Assembly (NCBI RefSeq): GCF_000413855.1
Contig: NZ_ATGG01000027.1
Location: 1 to 64,000, forward strand
Direction of reading: 5' to 3'
Length of the DNA: 64,000 bases
From: Acinetobacter gyllenbergii CIP 110306 = MTCC 11365
Lineage (GTDB): Bacteria > Pseudomonadota > Gammaproteobacteria > Pseudomonadales > Moraxellaceae
Shown here: positions 56,424 to 64,000 of the stretch, one piece after another
How positions within the stretch are numbered: the first letter of the stretch is position 1
Layout: each line of letters opens with the position of its first letter
The notes under the pieces: generated by a model
What the model was told of the DNA's origin: nothing
Database searches by the model: none
The model's input: only the letters and a program-made list of their open reading frames with translations
Program-made: the position numbers and the translations under genes

Positions 56424-56498
56424 AAAGCAATCAATGGTGGTGGTCACTAATCTGACCCTAATCAGGATTGTAAAAGCCACCCTCGGGTGGCTTTTTAT
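56424..56498 (+). repeat. pntB 3'-end repeat, copy 2 with terminator
   Basis: Copy of pntB codons for the C-terminus, stop and terminator (stem 56472-56481 with 56486-56495). It has no open pntB frame before it. It supplies a terminator for the 55842 gene and is probably the original chromosomal terminator or an incoming copy. Confidence 0.93.
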
Positions 56499-56510
56499 TT
56501 GGCTTATTCT

Positions 56511-57332
56511 TTAAAGAAACTTTTCGACCAGTTGCATAGATTGTTGATAAAGATCACGTGCCAATTGCTGATTTTTGGCATGTGAAGATTTCCAATCCGG
56601 CATATGGGCGCTGACATATTCTCCATTGCGGTTTTTCCATTCATCGCCAATTGCCATTTGGGTAATCAGGTTTGCAGGAACAGAGGTTGGGACGAGACCT
56701 AGTTTCATTGCCGCATAGACAGGCTTAGGCAGATCGCGATAAATATCCGAAGCGACACCCCCAGGGTGTAGGGCATTATTGGTGATTGAGCTATCAGCGA
56801 GTTGTTCTGCCAATGCATTGCTGAGCAGTAAATTGGCAAGCTTGGATTGTCCATAATAAAACAACGGATTGTAAAAGCCTTCTGCGCGGAATTTATTGGG
56901 TTTTATTGAACCGACCCAATGTGCAATCGAAGCCAAATGGACAATACGTGCTTGAGGCGATTGTTTTAAAACAGGAAGTAATTTTTGGGTTAATAAAAAA
57001 TGACCCAAATAATTGACGCCAAACTGTTGCTCAAAACCATCCGCAGTCAGTTGTTTTGTTTTGGCAAATAAGCCTGCATTGTTGATCAACACATCCAGAT
57101 TGCCATAACGATCTGCAATTTCATCTGCGGCTTTTCGGGTGAGTTCAAGGCTGCTGAGGTCGAGGGAGATGAGGTCAACTTGACCTTGAGCGAGTGCACG
57201 TAATTTGTTTTGTGCTTGTTGCGCTTTCTGTGGATTTCGGCAGGCTAGAATGACGTGTTGCCCTTGTTTAACCAACTGTTCTGCTGTGGCAAAACCAATG
57301 CCTGTATTGGCACCTGTAATCAGTATTTTCAC
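56511..57332 (-). CDS. Short-chain dehydrogenase/reductase
   Basis: A 273-aa SDR of the retinol-dehydrogenase-like group. Cofactor site KILITGANTGIGFATAEQLV, NADP-type acceptor ACRNPQKAQQAQ, LDLSSLELTRKAADEIA, NNAGLFA, catalytic Ser in VHLASIAHWV and YxxxK in FYYGQSKLANLLLSNALAEQ. GTG 57332 is chosen because GGAG lies about nine bases upstream; an extension to 57464 adds 44 residues without similarity. Substrate unknown. Confidence 0.88.
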   Translation of the reverse strand: MKILITGANTGIGFATAEQLVKQGQHVILACRNPQKAQQAQNKLRALAQGQVDLISLDLSSLELTRKAADEIADRYGNLDVLINNAGLFAKTKQLTADGFEQQFGVNYLGHFLLTQKLLPVLKQSPQARIVHLASIAHWVGSIKPNKFRAEGFYNPLFYYGQSKLANLLLSNALAEQLADSSITNNALHPGGVASDIYRDLPKPVYAAMKLGLVPTSVPANLITQMAIGDEWKNRNGEYVSAHMPDWKSSHAKNQQLARDLYQQSMQLVEKFL

Positions 57333-57512
57333 TTCCTGTACTCCAGTTATGCTATTTCTTAGTGGGATTGCAAGAATCTGTATAGTGCTGCAATTTTGAC
57401 AATTTGTCATGTCAAATTTAAAGATGGGAGATGACTGGTATTTGCTCATCTTTAGATGATACAAGTGTCATTTTTTAAGTTTTTGTTTTTTATGAGCTTG
57501 TTGAGTTAGGGC

Positions 57513-58133
57513 TTAGTCAAAATAAGTGTTCTCGGGTAGTCCTTGTAATAACTCAAAAAATTGGTGGATTTGTGCTTCTGTAACACGCGCCGTCGAAATT
57601 GGAGGTAATTCATCCTTGCCAAAGAAAGCCACCTCAGAGGTTTCGATGCTTGGCTTGAGTTCACCACCAATCAGTTCACACCAAAAAAAGGCTTTATATA
57701 CGTGCAAGAACATGGCGGGGTGAGGGTGTTTTCTACGATCTGTGAGTGCGAGGAGTTTAACCGCCTTCACCTCTAATCCTGTTTCCTCAAGGACTTCTTT
57801 TTCAGCATTTTCTGCAGCGGAATAGCCAACATCCGCCCAACCTCCAGGAATAGACCATAAGCCATCCTGTGTCTCTTTGGCTAATAGCAGTTTATTGTCC
57901 TTAAAGACAACAGCACGCACATCGATTTTGGGTGTTGCATAGCCAATATCCTGCAGTACATCGGGGATAAAATGAGTGGTATCAATTTCTTTTAATTCAA
58001 TCAGGGTGCGGACATGATCAAGTAATTGCTCATAACGCTCTTTATCGTATACATCTTTGCTATAGTGCAAACCTGATTGAGCCAATCCAGTAATCTTATG
58101 GAGTGTTTCAATCCATGCGGCTGAATCTTTCAT
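57513..58133 (-). CDS. NUDIX hydrolase with N-terminal helical domain
   Basis: A 206-aa protein. Residues 1-65 (helical, WIETLHKITGLAQSGLHYSK) are the DUF4743/NUDIX_N-like leader of ADP-ribose-type hydrolases; the rest is a NUDIX fold with the box GWADVGYSAAENAEKEVLEE and TGLEV after it. Residues GLWSIPGG precede it. The box has all Mg-binding glutamates. Probably cleaves a nucleoside diphosphate derivative. Lone gene. Confidence 0.9.
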   Translation of the reverse strand: MKDSAAWIETLHKITGLAQSGLHYSKDVYDKERYEQLLDHVRTLIELKEIDTTHFIPDVLQDIGYATPKIDVRAVVFKDNKLLLAKETQDGLWSIPGGWADVGYSAAENAEKEVLEETGLEVKAVKLLALTDRRKHPHPAMFLHVYKAFFWCELIGGELKPSIETSEVAFFGKDELPPISTARVTEAQIHQFFELLQGLPENTYFD

Positions 58134-58271
58134 TTTATTCTAGCTGTACTTGAAGAGAGGATTTAATACTAGCACTGCGATTATATTTTACAACGAATGG
58201 TCGGAAATTTAGGGCTAAATCGGCTTGTTAGGTGTTCTTGTTTAGAGCTATTTTTGACTTGAATTCGCTAT

Positions 58272-58302
58272 AAAAAAAGCGACCTATTCGGTCGCTTTTT
58301 TT
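58272..58302 (-). terminator. Terminator of rsfS
   Basis: AAAAAAAGCGACC (58272-58284) with GGTCGCTTTTTTT (58290-58302). Read on the minus strand it ends in a seven-T run, just downstream of rsfS. Confidence 0.93.
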
Positions 58303-58310
58303 GAGGAGCT

Positions 58311-58742
58311 TTACGCTACAGATTCGGGTGCACGCCATAAGCTTTCTAAGTCGTAGAACTTACGCGCGGTTGGTAACATCACATGTACCACAACAAAACC
58401 GAGGTCGATTAAGATCCACTCAGCATCGCGTTCACCTTCGACACCGATTGGGCGGAAACCTGCTTTACGTGCTTCATCAGCAACATTGTCTGCAAGGGCT
58501 TTAACATGACGAGTCGACGTACCGCTTGCAATCACAATTGCATCGGCAACATTACTGATCGTACTTACGTCAAGTTCAAGAATATCTTTGGCTTTTACAT
58601 CAGTGAGAGCTTCATGTACAACGTTTAGGCACGCTTGTACATCTTTGTTCGCTGTTTTGATTTTTAGGTCGTGAGAATTAGAAGCGCTGGGCGATGGTTC
58701 TAAATTCATAGAGGGTATATTTTCCTGACAATTACTCATCAT
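58311..58742 (-). CDS. rsfS: Ribosomal silencing factor RsfS
   Basis: A 143-aa protein of the Iojap/RsfS family that binds uL14 on the 50S subunit and blocks subunit joining in starvation. Core: VVHEALTDVKAKDILELDVS, VADAIVIASGTSTRHVKALA, GVEGERDAEWILIDLGFVVV and HVMLPTARKFYDLESLW. The N-terminal 30 residues are extra and Ser/Asn-rich. Start could also be ATG 58709 (MNLEPSPS). The usual neighbour nadD is not present. Confidence 0.95.
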   Translation of the reverse strand: MMSNCQENIPSMNLEPSPSASNSHDLKIKTANKDVQACLNVVHEALTDVKAKDILELDVSTISNVADAIVIASGTSTRHVKALADNVADEARKAGFRPIGVEGERDAEWILIDLGFVVVHVMLPTARKFYDLESLWRAPESVA

Positions 58743-58790
58743 CAAATATACCGTTTTTCTCTAAAAAGTTCAAATTTTAGCAGTAACAGT

Positions 58791-59585
58791 TTATGTATTC
58801 ACATCATTGGAAAAATACTTATTTTTCCATGCAAAAGATTGATCTGACTGAATTTTTGGTCTGTATTCCGCTGCAATAAGACCTTGGTAGTCACTTTGCT
58901 GTAACCAGTCAAAGATTTGTTTGTAGGGGATATTTCCAGTATCAGGTTCATGGCGGTCTGGACAGTCGGCAAATTGGATGTGCCCAATCTGATCGATATT
59001 TTCCTGTAATCCCGCTAATACATCTTCACCCATCATTGCCATGTGGTAACAGTCATATTGCATTTTTAGGGCAGGATGATTGATGGCTTCCAGCATTTCT
59101 TGGGCTTGGGCAATGTTCTGAACCAAGAAGCGTGGCATATCGGTGCCATTAATCATTTCAAACACAGGTTCAATACCTTGTTCAGTCAGCATGTGACACG
59201 CCAGTTTTAGATTGCTTGCAAGCGTGTTGAGACAAGGCAGCAGATCAGCATCCAGCGGTTGTTTTCCTGCTAGAATATTCACACGTGGCACATCCAGTGC
59301 GGTCGCATAGCGTATAGCCAGTTCAAGTGCTTGGTGGAATTCAATTTCTCGCCCTGGCACACCTGCAAGTCCATTGCCGCCTTGCATCAAGTCACCTGCA
59401 GGGACATTAATCAGGCCGAGGGAAAGATTGTGTTGCTCAAGTTGAGTTCGAATATCAATCACATCGAGTTCATAGGGGAATTGAATTTCTACATGCTGAA
59501 AACCGTGAGCGTGCGCTAAGGCGAAACGCTCGATTAAAGGCACTTCAGTAAAGATCATGGATAAATTGACTGCAAGATGGCTCAT
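58791..59585 (-). CDS. hyi: Hydroxypyruvate isomerase family protein
   Basis: A 264-aa TIM-barrel isomerase (Hyi/OtnI family) that interconverts hydroxypyruvate or a 2-oxotetronate and tartronate-semialdehyde-type products. Features: LSMIFTEVPLIERFALAHAH, NVPAGDLMQGGNGLAGVPGR, metal ligands in EMINGTDMPRF, QYDCYHMAMMGED, GHIQFADCPDRHEPDTG and AAEYRP. It is 23 bp downstream of glxR, making the glyoxylate/tartronate pair; gcl is absent. Confidence 0.9.
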   Translation of the reverse strand: MSHLAVNLSMIFTEVPLIERFALAHAHGFQHVEIQFPYELDVIDIRTQLEQHNLSLGLINVPAGDLMQGGNGLAGVPGREIEFHQALELAIRYATALDVPRVNILAGKQPLDADLLPCLNTLASNLKLACHMLTEQGIEPVFEMINGTDMPRFLVQNIAQAQEMLEAINHPALKMQYDCYHMAMMGEDVLAGLQENIDQIGHIQFADCPDRHEPDTGNIPYKQIFDWLQQSDYQGLIAAEYRPKIQSDQSFAWKNKYFSNDVNT

Positions 59586-59608
59586 TTTCAGACTCCCTGA
59601 ATCAATAA

Positions 59609-60475
59609 TTATTGTTGTGTAATTTTGATGATAGTCGCTAAATCCTTATCAGCAAAGCCATTTTCTTGGTGAGCTTGTAACTGTAATAGAGCTTTTTGTG
59701 CTACGGGTATCTTTAAGTTAAAACTTTGTGCCAGAAGTAGGGCATTGTTTAAATCTTTTGATAGAGTTTGCACCTTCCATTGTACGGGTTCAAAAGTATG
59801 TGTTGCCATACGCGGCGCAAGGATTTGAAAGGGTTTTGAGTCTGCAAAACCGCCAGCGAGTGCAGGTGCGAGTAAGGCAGTGTCGACGCCTGCTTGATCG
59901 GCAAGAGCGACTGCTTCTGCAATCAGGGTACTATTGGCGGCAACAATTAATTGATTACAAATTTTAGTCGCTTGTCCGGTACCTGATGTTCCCATACGGG
60001 TGACACGCTGTGAAAGTACATTGTAAATCGGGGTGAGTTGCTCGATCGTCTTCGCATCACCTCCTGCAAAAATCACCAGTGTACCTTGTTCAGCTCCCAT
60101 GGTTCCGCCTGATACGGGTGAGTCAATCCACGTGACTTGTTGTTGTTGAGCAGATTGAGCCAATTGCTGTGTTGCAGACACCGATAAGCTAGAGAAATCA
60201 ACGATGATCTGCTCAGCTTTCAAATAAGGTTGAATTTGGGTGAAAACATTTTGCACCGCTTGATCATCGGCTAAACAGGTCAAAATAACAGGATAGCTGC
60301 CGATGTCATCGAGCTTTAAGTGTAATGCACCTTGCTGCTGCAAAGGTTCACATGCGAGCGGACTACGGTTCCAGACCGCCACAGGATAACCTGCTTGTAA
60401 GAGTCGGCTGGCCATCCGTGTACCCATTAAACCCATACCCAAGAAAGCGATTGGTGTTTTTTGATTCAAGATCAT
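59609..60475 (-). CDS. glxR: 2-hydroxy-3-oxopropionate reductase-like NAD(P) oxidoreductase
   Basis: A 288-aa beta-hydroxyacid dehydrogenase. Rossmann start IAFLGMGLMGTRMASRLLQA, then VAVWNRSP, substrate loop DSPVSGGTMGAEQGTLVIFA, and catalytic Lys in GTGQATKICNQLIVAANS. With hyi downstream it fits tartronate semialdehyde reduction to glycerate. ATG 60475 overlaps the stop of the upstream small secreted gene (ATGA) and has AGGAA ten bases before it, so the longer frame is rejected. Confidence 0.9.
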   Translation of the reverse strand: MILNQKTPIAFLGMGLMGTRMASRLLQAGYPVAVWNRSPLACEPLQQQGALHLKLDDIGSYPVILTCLADDQAVQNVFTQIQPYLKAEQIIVDFSSLSVSATQQLAQSAQQQQVTWIDSPVSGGTMGAEQGTLVIFAGGDAKTIEQLTPIYNVLSQRVTRMGTSGTGQATKICNQLIVAANSTLIAEAVALADQAGVDTALLAPALAGGFADSKPFQILAPRMATHTFEPVQWKVQTLSKDLNNALLLAQSFNLKIPVAQKALLQLQAHQENGFADKDLATIIKITQQ

Positions 60476-60879
60476 GGAGATGTATTTCCTTTTTTTATTC
60501 GGCAAGCTTCGGTAAGTAAGCGGTCTGGCGTACTATTGGGGATCGGTTGAACAGAACTATTGAAGCGTTCAGGATAATTTTTATGACTTCCATCCTTTGC
60601 ATAAAAAGTTTGTTCTATTGGACTGAATTCATGGGTAATGCAATTCATCTTGCTTTTATAGGTTAAGTAAGCCTGACCTTTATAAATTTCATCGCATGCT
60701 TTCATTTCACTAAAATCATATTTTTCGAGCAGAATGTTTTTTTGAGCGGAAGTTTGATCATAAAAAACATGAATATTACAAGCATTCTCTTTGGCAGGAA
60801 CCTCAATCCATTGAGTCGCATAAACCGTTTGTGCACAGGAAAAGAATATGATTAAGCTGATTATTTTAGAATGAAACAT
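60472..60879 (-). CDS. Small secreted Cys-containing protein
   Basis: A 135-aa protein with a signal peptide (KIISLIIFFSCAQTVYATQ) and a mature part that contains four cysteines (ENACNIH, MKACDEI, KMNCITH, TEACRIK), likely two disulfides. Pattern TQWIEVPAKENACNIHVFYD looks like the surface-adhesion/lipoprotein-like small proteins of Acinetobacter. No family named. Its stop overlaps glxR by four bases (ATGA), so the two are translationally coupled, which is odd for a periplasmic protein and a cytosolic enzyme. Confidence 0.7.
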   Translation of the reverse strand: MFHSKIISLIIFFSCAQTVYATQWIEVPAKENACNIHVFYDQTSAQKNILLEKYDFSEMKACDEIYKGQAYLTYKSKMNCITHEFSPIEQTFYAKDGSHKNYPERFNSSVQPIPNSTPDRLLTEACRIKKGNTSP

Positions 60880-60944
60880 AAGTTGATAATTATTTAAGAA
60901 GTTGAATATCAGATTTCAAATGATCTGATATTCAATGTCTATGA

Positions 60945-61733
60945 TTATTTGTATTGACGTGGTAAGAATTGAACTTCAGGGTTCTTGTCCTTTTTGCGGG
61001 CCAGACTGCTGTTTTTACCCAAGAGTAGCTTGAGTTGCCAAAGTTTTTCTAAACGTAATGCTTTTTCCGGTTGGTGTTCCATCGCATCTAGGACACGTTT
61101 GGCTGCCATAATGGCATCTGGCGAGCGTTGTAAAATTTCTTCCGCAATGATGTTTGCTTTCGCTAATGGATCATTGTCTAAATGGGTGACTAGACCAATT
61201 TGTTTGGCATATTCAGCATCAAAGATACGTGCAGTGAGTGTCAGCTCTTTAGCCAAATCGACCCCAATCAGACCTTTGAGTGAACGGGTGAGACCCATGT
61301 CAGGTACAAGGCCCCAACGGCTTTCCATAATCGACATTTGCGTGTTTGGTGTTGCGATGCGGATATCGGCAGCAAGAGCCAATTGCATCCCAGCACCGAA
61401 GCAATAGCCTTCTATTGCTGCAATCACAGGGATTGGTAGGTTCTGCCAAATCAAGAATGCTTTTTGAAATAGACTTTGCCCAGGTTTGATCAGTTCCCAT
61501 GCTGCAAAAGCGGTATTTTTAGGATTGTTTAAATCAGAAAGGTCGATGCCTGCACTAAAGACCTGTGCTTCACCCGTAAGAATGACACAACGGATTGAAC
61601 GATCTTTTTCAATTTTTTTTGCAGTTGCCACCAGTTCTTTGAGTAAGGCAAAGCTCATTGCATTACGTTTATCTGGACGGTTTAGGGAAACTGTTGCGAT
61701 TCCATTGTTCTTTTCAACGCGTAAAAGTGCCAT
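60945..61733 (-). CDS. Enoyl-CoA hydratase/isomerase (crotonase) family protein
   Basis: A 262-aa crotonase-fold enzyme. CoA-binding and oxyanion motifs: VSLNRPDKRNAMSFALLKEL, VFSAGIDLSDLNNP, IPVIAAIEGYCFGAGMQLAL and ADIRIATPNTQMSIMESRWG. In the last, the residue pattern with E then D near GLVPDMG resembles dienoyl-CoA isomerases. Precise reaction unclear. ATG 61733 (MALLRVEKNN) is chosen; AAGG lies six bases before it and the extension to 61793 lacks similarity. Confidence 0.88.
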   Translation of the reverse strand: MALLRVEKNNGIATVSLNRPDKRNAMSFALLKELVATAKKIEKDRSIRCVILTGEAQVFSAGIDLSDLNNPKNTAFAAWELIKPGQSLFQKAFLIWQNLPIPVIAAIEGYCFGAGMQLALAADIRIATPNTQMSIMESRWGLVPDMGLTRSLKGLIGVDLAKELTLTARIFDAEYAKQIGLVTHLDNDPLAKANIIAEEILQRSPDAIMAAKRVLDAMEHQPEKALRLEKLWQLKLLLGKNSSLARKKDKNPEVQFLPRQYK

Positions 61734-61808
61734 CTGCCTTACTCTTATTGTGTTTGATTTGGCAGCATAACATGAGTCCCTGCATTGAAACATGACAGGG
61801 CAGTCACG

Positions 61809-64000
61809 TTAATTATCGTAGCTATGCAAGATCAAATTAGCCGCCTGTCGAACCTGTTCAATCGCCGTGCTGAGCTCATTGAAACGATGATTGGTTTCAC
61901 GGATAAACACATCATCAGCCTTACGACGTTCTTTGCGTAGGGTCGAGACAAATTGCTCAAACTCACCGGACACTTGCTGCAAGTTCGGCGTGCCGACATA
62001 GCGGGTTGCACCATAGAGACGATGTAGCACATGTTCCAGTTGAGGGAAATCTTCCATCTCAATCAATTGCTGCATTTCAGCCAGTTCAGTATCAAAGCTA
62101 TCGACCAGCATATTCAATAAGTCTTGTGCCAAATCCTCTTTGTTGGCTGCAAGCTGTACACTTTGTTGCCAGTTCAGAATTTGTGGATCAATTGATTCGG
62201 TTGGGCGCTTCGGCTCGGTTGTTGCTGGTTGAGTCGTGAAATTGTTTTTGGTCCAATGAGTTAGTATCTGAATGATTTGCTCCATCTGGATTGGCTTGGT
62301 CACATAGTCATTCATACCAACTTTGAGTAGCTTTTGTTTTTCATCCGCCAATGCATGTGCGGTGAGTGCAATGATCGGCAGTTGCATGCCTGAATCCAGT
62401 GTGGATTCGAGCGAACGAATGGCACGCGTAGTATCAATCCCAGACATGACCGGCATTTGAATATCCATAAACACCAAGTCAAAAGGTGGAGACTTTTGCT
62501 CGATCCGTTCTTGGATAATGTCGATGGCCTTTTGTCCACTCAACGCTTTGGTGGTGGTGACATTCAACTCACCGAGCAAGGCTTCAAGCACAATTAAGTT
62601 TGGTAGGTGATCATCCACCGCCAAGACATGCAACCCCTGACCGTTAAAGTCTTCAGGCTCTTGCTCGAAAACAGGTTGATTGCCGAGTAGTTGTACCAAC
62701 TCACGACGACTTAGCGGTTGATACAATGGACGTGCACGATACTCATTCAGCATGTTGGGCTCAAGACTCATCTGATAGCCATAAACCGCCAAATTGCCAT
62801 GATAACGTTGACGAATTTCTTTGAGTAAAGCTTCGGTATCACCACTATGGTCGACAATCAACCATGTGTTTTCTTGTTGATTCAGATGATTTAAGCGACT
62901 GAATAAATCCAGAATGGATTGGGTCTCAATATGAGAGACATGATAATTCTCTAAATATGAACGCAGTACGCTGGCTGTTGCAGGATGGGCGAGATAAGAC
63001 ACCACTTGCAAATGGTCGAAACGTGGATGTTCAACAAACTCATCTTGTTCTTCCACTTTAAATGAAGCGGTAAACCAGAAGGTTGAGCCTTTTTCAGTTG
63101 GCGCGCGTTCTTGGTTGTCCTCAAAGCCAATTTGTCCATGCATCAAATGCACCAACTGTTTGGAAATGGCAAGACCAAGTCCTGTTCCACCGAATTGACG
63201 TGTTACCGACGCATCCCCCTGGGAGAACGATTCAAATAACTTTTTGCGATCTGTACCACTCAACCCAATACCGCTGTCTTGTACACTAAAATGCAGTAAG
63301 CATTGTCCGATTTCATCATCTTCCATACGCACACGGACAATAATTTCCCCATCAGGGGTGAACTTGATCGCATTGGAAATCAGATTGGTCAGGATCTGCT
63401 TAAAGCGTAGCGCATCACCGACCACATGCTTTGGAATATTTTCTGCATAGTAGAAGGCCATATTGATATGCTTTTGCGCTGCCAATGGCGAGAGCATATC
63501 CATCACATCAAAAATGGCTTCTTCAAGGTCAAAGGGTGCAGTTTCGAGCTCAAGTTTGCCTGCATCAATTTTAGAGAAATCCAACACGTCATTAATCAGT
63601 GCCAATAGATGTGCTGATGATTTTCGGATGGTTTGCAGGTAGAGGTTTTGCTCATTGCTCAGGTTTTGCTGACGCAGTAATAAGTGAATAAAGCCATCAA
63701 TACTGTTGAGTGGTGTTCTGAGTTCATGGCTGATGTTGGCCAAAAACACAGACTTGGATTGATTCGATGAAATCGCTTGGTCACGTGCTTGGCGGTAGGT
63801 AATGTTCTGGACTTCTAAGGTGTCCAGTGTTCGACGTAAGTCTTCTTCGGTTTGTTCAGTATGTTCTTTTAATTCTAAGAAACTAAAGTGTAGGCGTTTC
63901 ACTACATTGGCAATATCACGCTGGAGTAAACGCAGTTCACCTGTACTGTTCACCACAATATGCTGATCAAGGGTGTCGGCGTTGAGGCGTTGCATTTGCA
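61809..64000 (-). CDS. gacS: GacS/BarA-type hybrid sensor kinase, C-terminal part
   Basis: The frame is open at the right edge, so the N-terminal sensor, membrane helices and HAMP start lie outside. Visible 728 or more residues: HAMP-linked helix, HisKA with His near visible residue 90 in FLANISHELRTPLNSIDGF, HATPase with [13 protein letters not shown] and [13 protein letters not shown], a degenerate receiver-like segment, a receiver with Asp in LVFMDIQMPVMSG, and an HPt with His in LEHVLHRLYGATRYVG. This is the GacS/BarA order; it signals to GacA/UvrY and controls virulence and carbon use. Ends 76 bp from the enoyl-CoA hydratase gene. Confidence 0.88.
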   Translation of the reverse strand, partial: QMQRLNADTLDQHIVVNSTGELRLLQRDIANVVKRLHFSFLELKEHTEQTEEDLRRTLDTLEVQNITYRQARDQAISSNQSKSVFLANISHELRTPLNSIDGFIHLLLRQQNLSNEQNLYLQTIRKSSAHLLALINDVLDFSKIDAGKLELETAPFDLEEAIFDVMDMLSPLAAQKHINMAFYYAENIPKHVVGDALRFKQILTNLISNAIKFTPDGEIIVRVRMEDDEIGQCLLHFSVQDSGIGLSGTDRKKLFESFSQGDASVTRQFGGTGLGLAISKQLVHLMHGQIGFEDNQERAPTEKGSTFWFTASFKVEEQDEFVEHPRFDHLQVVSYLAHPATASVLRSYLENYHVSHIETQSILDLFSRLNHLNQQENTWLIVDHSGDTEALLKEIRQRYHGNLAVYGYQMSLEPNMLNEYRARPLYQPLSRRELVQLLGNQPVFEQEPEDFNGQGLHVLAVDDHLPNLIVLEALLGELNVTTTKALSGQKAIDIIQERIEQKSPPFDLVFMDIQMPVMSGIDTTRAIRSLESTLDSGMQLPIIALTAHALADEKQKLLKVGMNDYVTKPIQMEQIIQILTHWTKNNFTTQPATTEPKRPTESIDPQILNWQQSVQLAANKEDLAQDLLNMLVDSFDTELAEMQQLIEMEDFPQLEHVLHRLYGATRYVGTPNLQQVSGEFEQFVSTLRKERRKADDVFIRETNHRFNELSTAIEQVRQAANLILHSYDN

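Overview
The window is a piece of an Acinetobacter chromosome. The evidence is an Ata-type trimeric autotransporter followed by a TpgA-like partner, split pntAA/pntAB/pntB transhydrogenase genes, DUF932 (TIGR03299) and YqaJ genes of the type common in Acinetobacter islands and plasmids, a GacS/BarA hybrid kinase, and low-GC, AT-rich intergenic DNA. No rRNA, tRNA, CRISPR array or transposase was found.

Layout. 1-2.9 kb: 3' part of the adhesin gene and a short tpgA-like gene. 3.0-8.6 kb: regulators (AraC, LysR, MarR-GNAT fusion), a PcaC-like protein, an alpha/beta hydrolase, and two gene remnants placed back to back (3' end of ubiG on the minus strand, 3' part of a metF-type gene on the plus strand) that meet near 6679, so they mark an old rearrangement scar. 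8.9-21 kb: core genes prfC, two DUF3298-type lipoproteins, tatD-like, acnA, an MFS permease, tcdA, a CHAP-like hydrolase, an NlpE-like lipoprotein and dusA.

21.0-43.7 kb is a genomic island of about 22.7 kb inserted in the 5' end of dusA. A 14-bp repeat (21015-21028 and 43701-43714) bounds it. The island carries a tyrosine integrase next to dusA and gives dusA a new first exon-like 5' end. The original dusA start and a likely promoter are stranded at the far end (43694-43828). Inside are an AlpA-like excisionase candidate between two PrtN-like genes, two unrecognised proteins, an inovirus Gp2/YagK-YfjJ-like protein with an HxH motif, small membrane or lipoprotein genes, a strongly structured probable RNA with its own terminator, and a DUF932-YqaJ-RDF-like module. 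Then come two metal modules: cadR with a Cys-rich CDF exporter and feoAB, and a long arsenic operon (arsC, arsR, LMW-type arsC, acr3, arsH, trxB, arsO-like, arsK-like).

43.8-64 kb: a BvgAS/EvgAS-type response regulator and giant hybrid kinase, small proteins, an MFS-RidA pair, the pnt operon, an orphan 191-aa gene flanked by a 75-bp duplication of the pntB 3' end and terminator, an SDR, a NUDIX hydrolase, rsfS, a glyoxylate-type hyi-glxR pair with a small secreted protein, an enoyl-CoA hydratase and the 3' part of gacS.

The most unusual signals are the structured RNA locus with mutually exclusive pairings (29.1-29.5 kb), the dusA promoter and start replacement, the pntB 3'-end duplication cassette, the CDF exporter with duplicated degenerate HMA domains joined to feoAB, and the TpgA that lacks its peptidoglycan-binding half.
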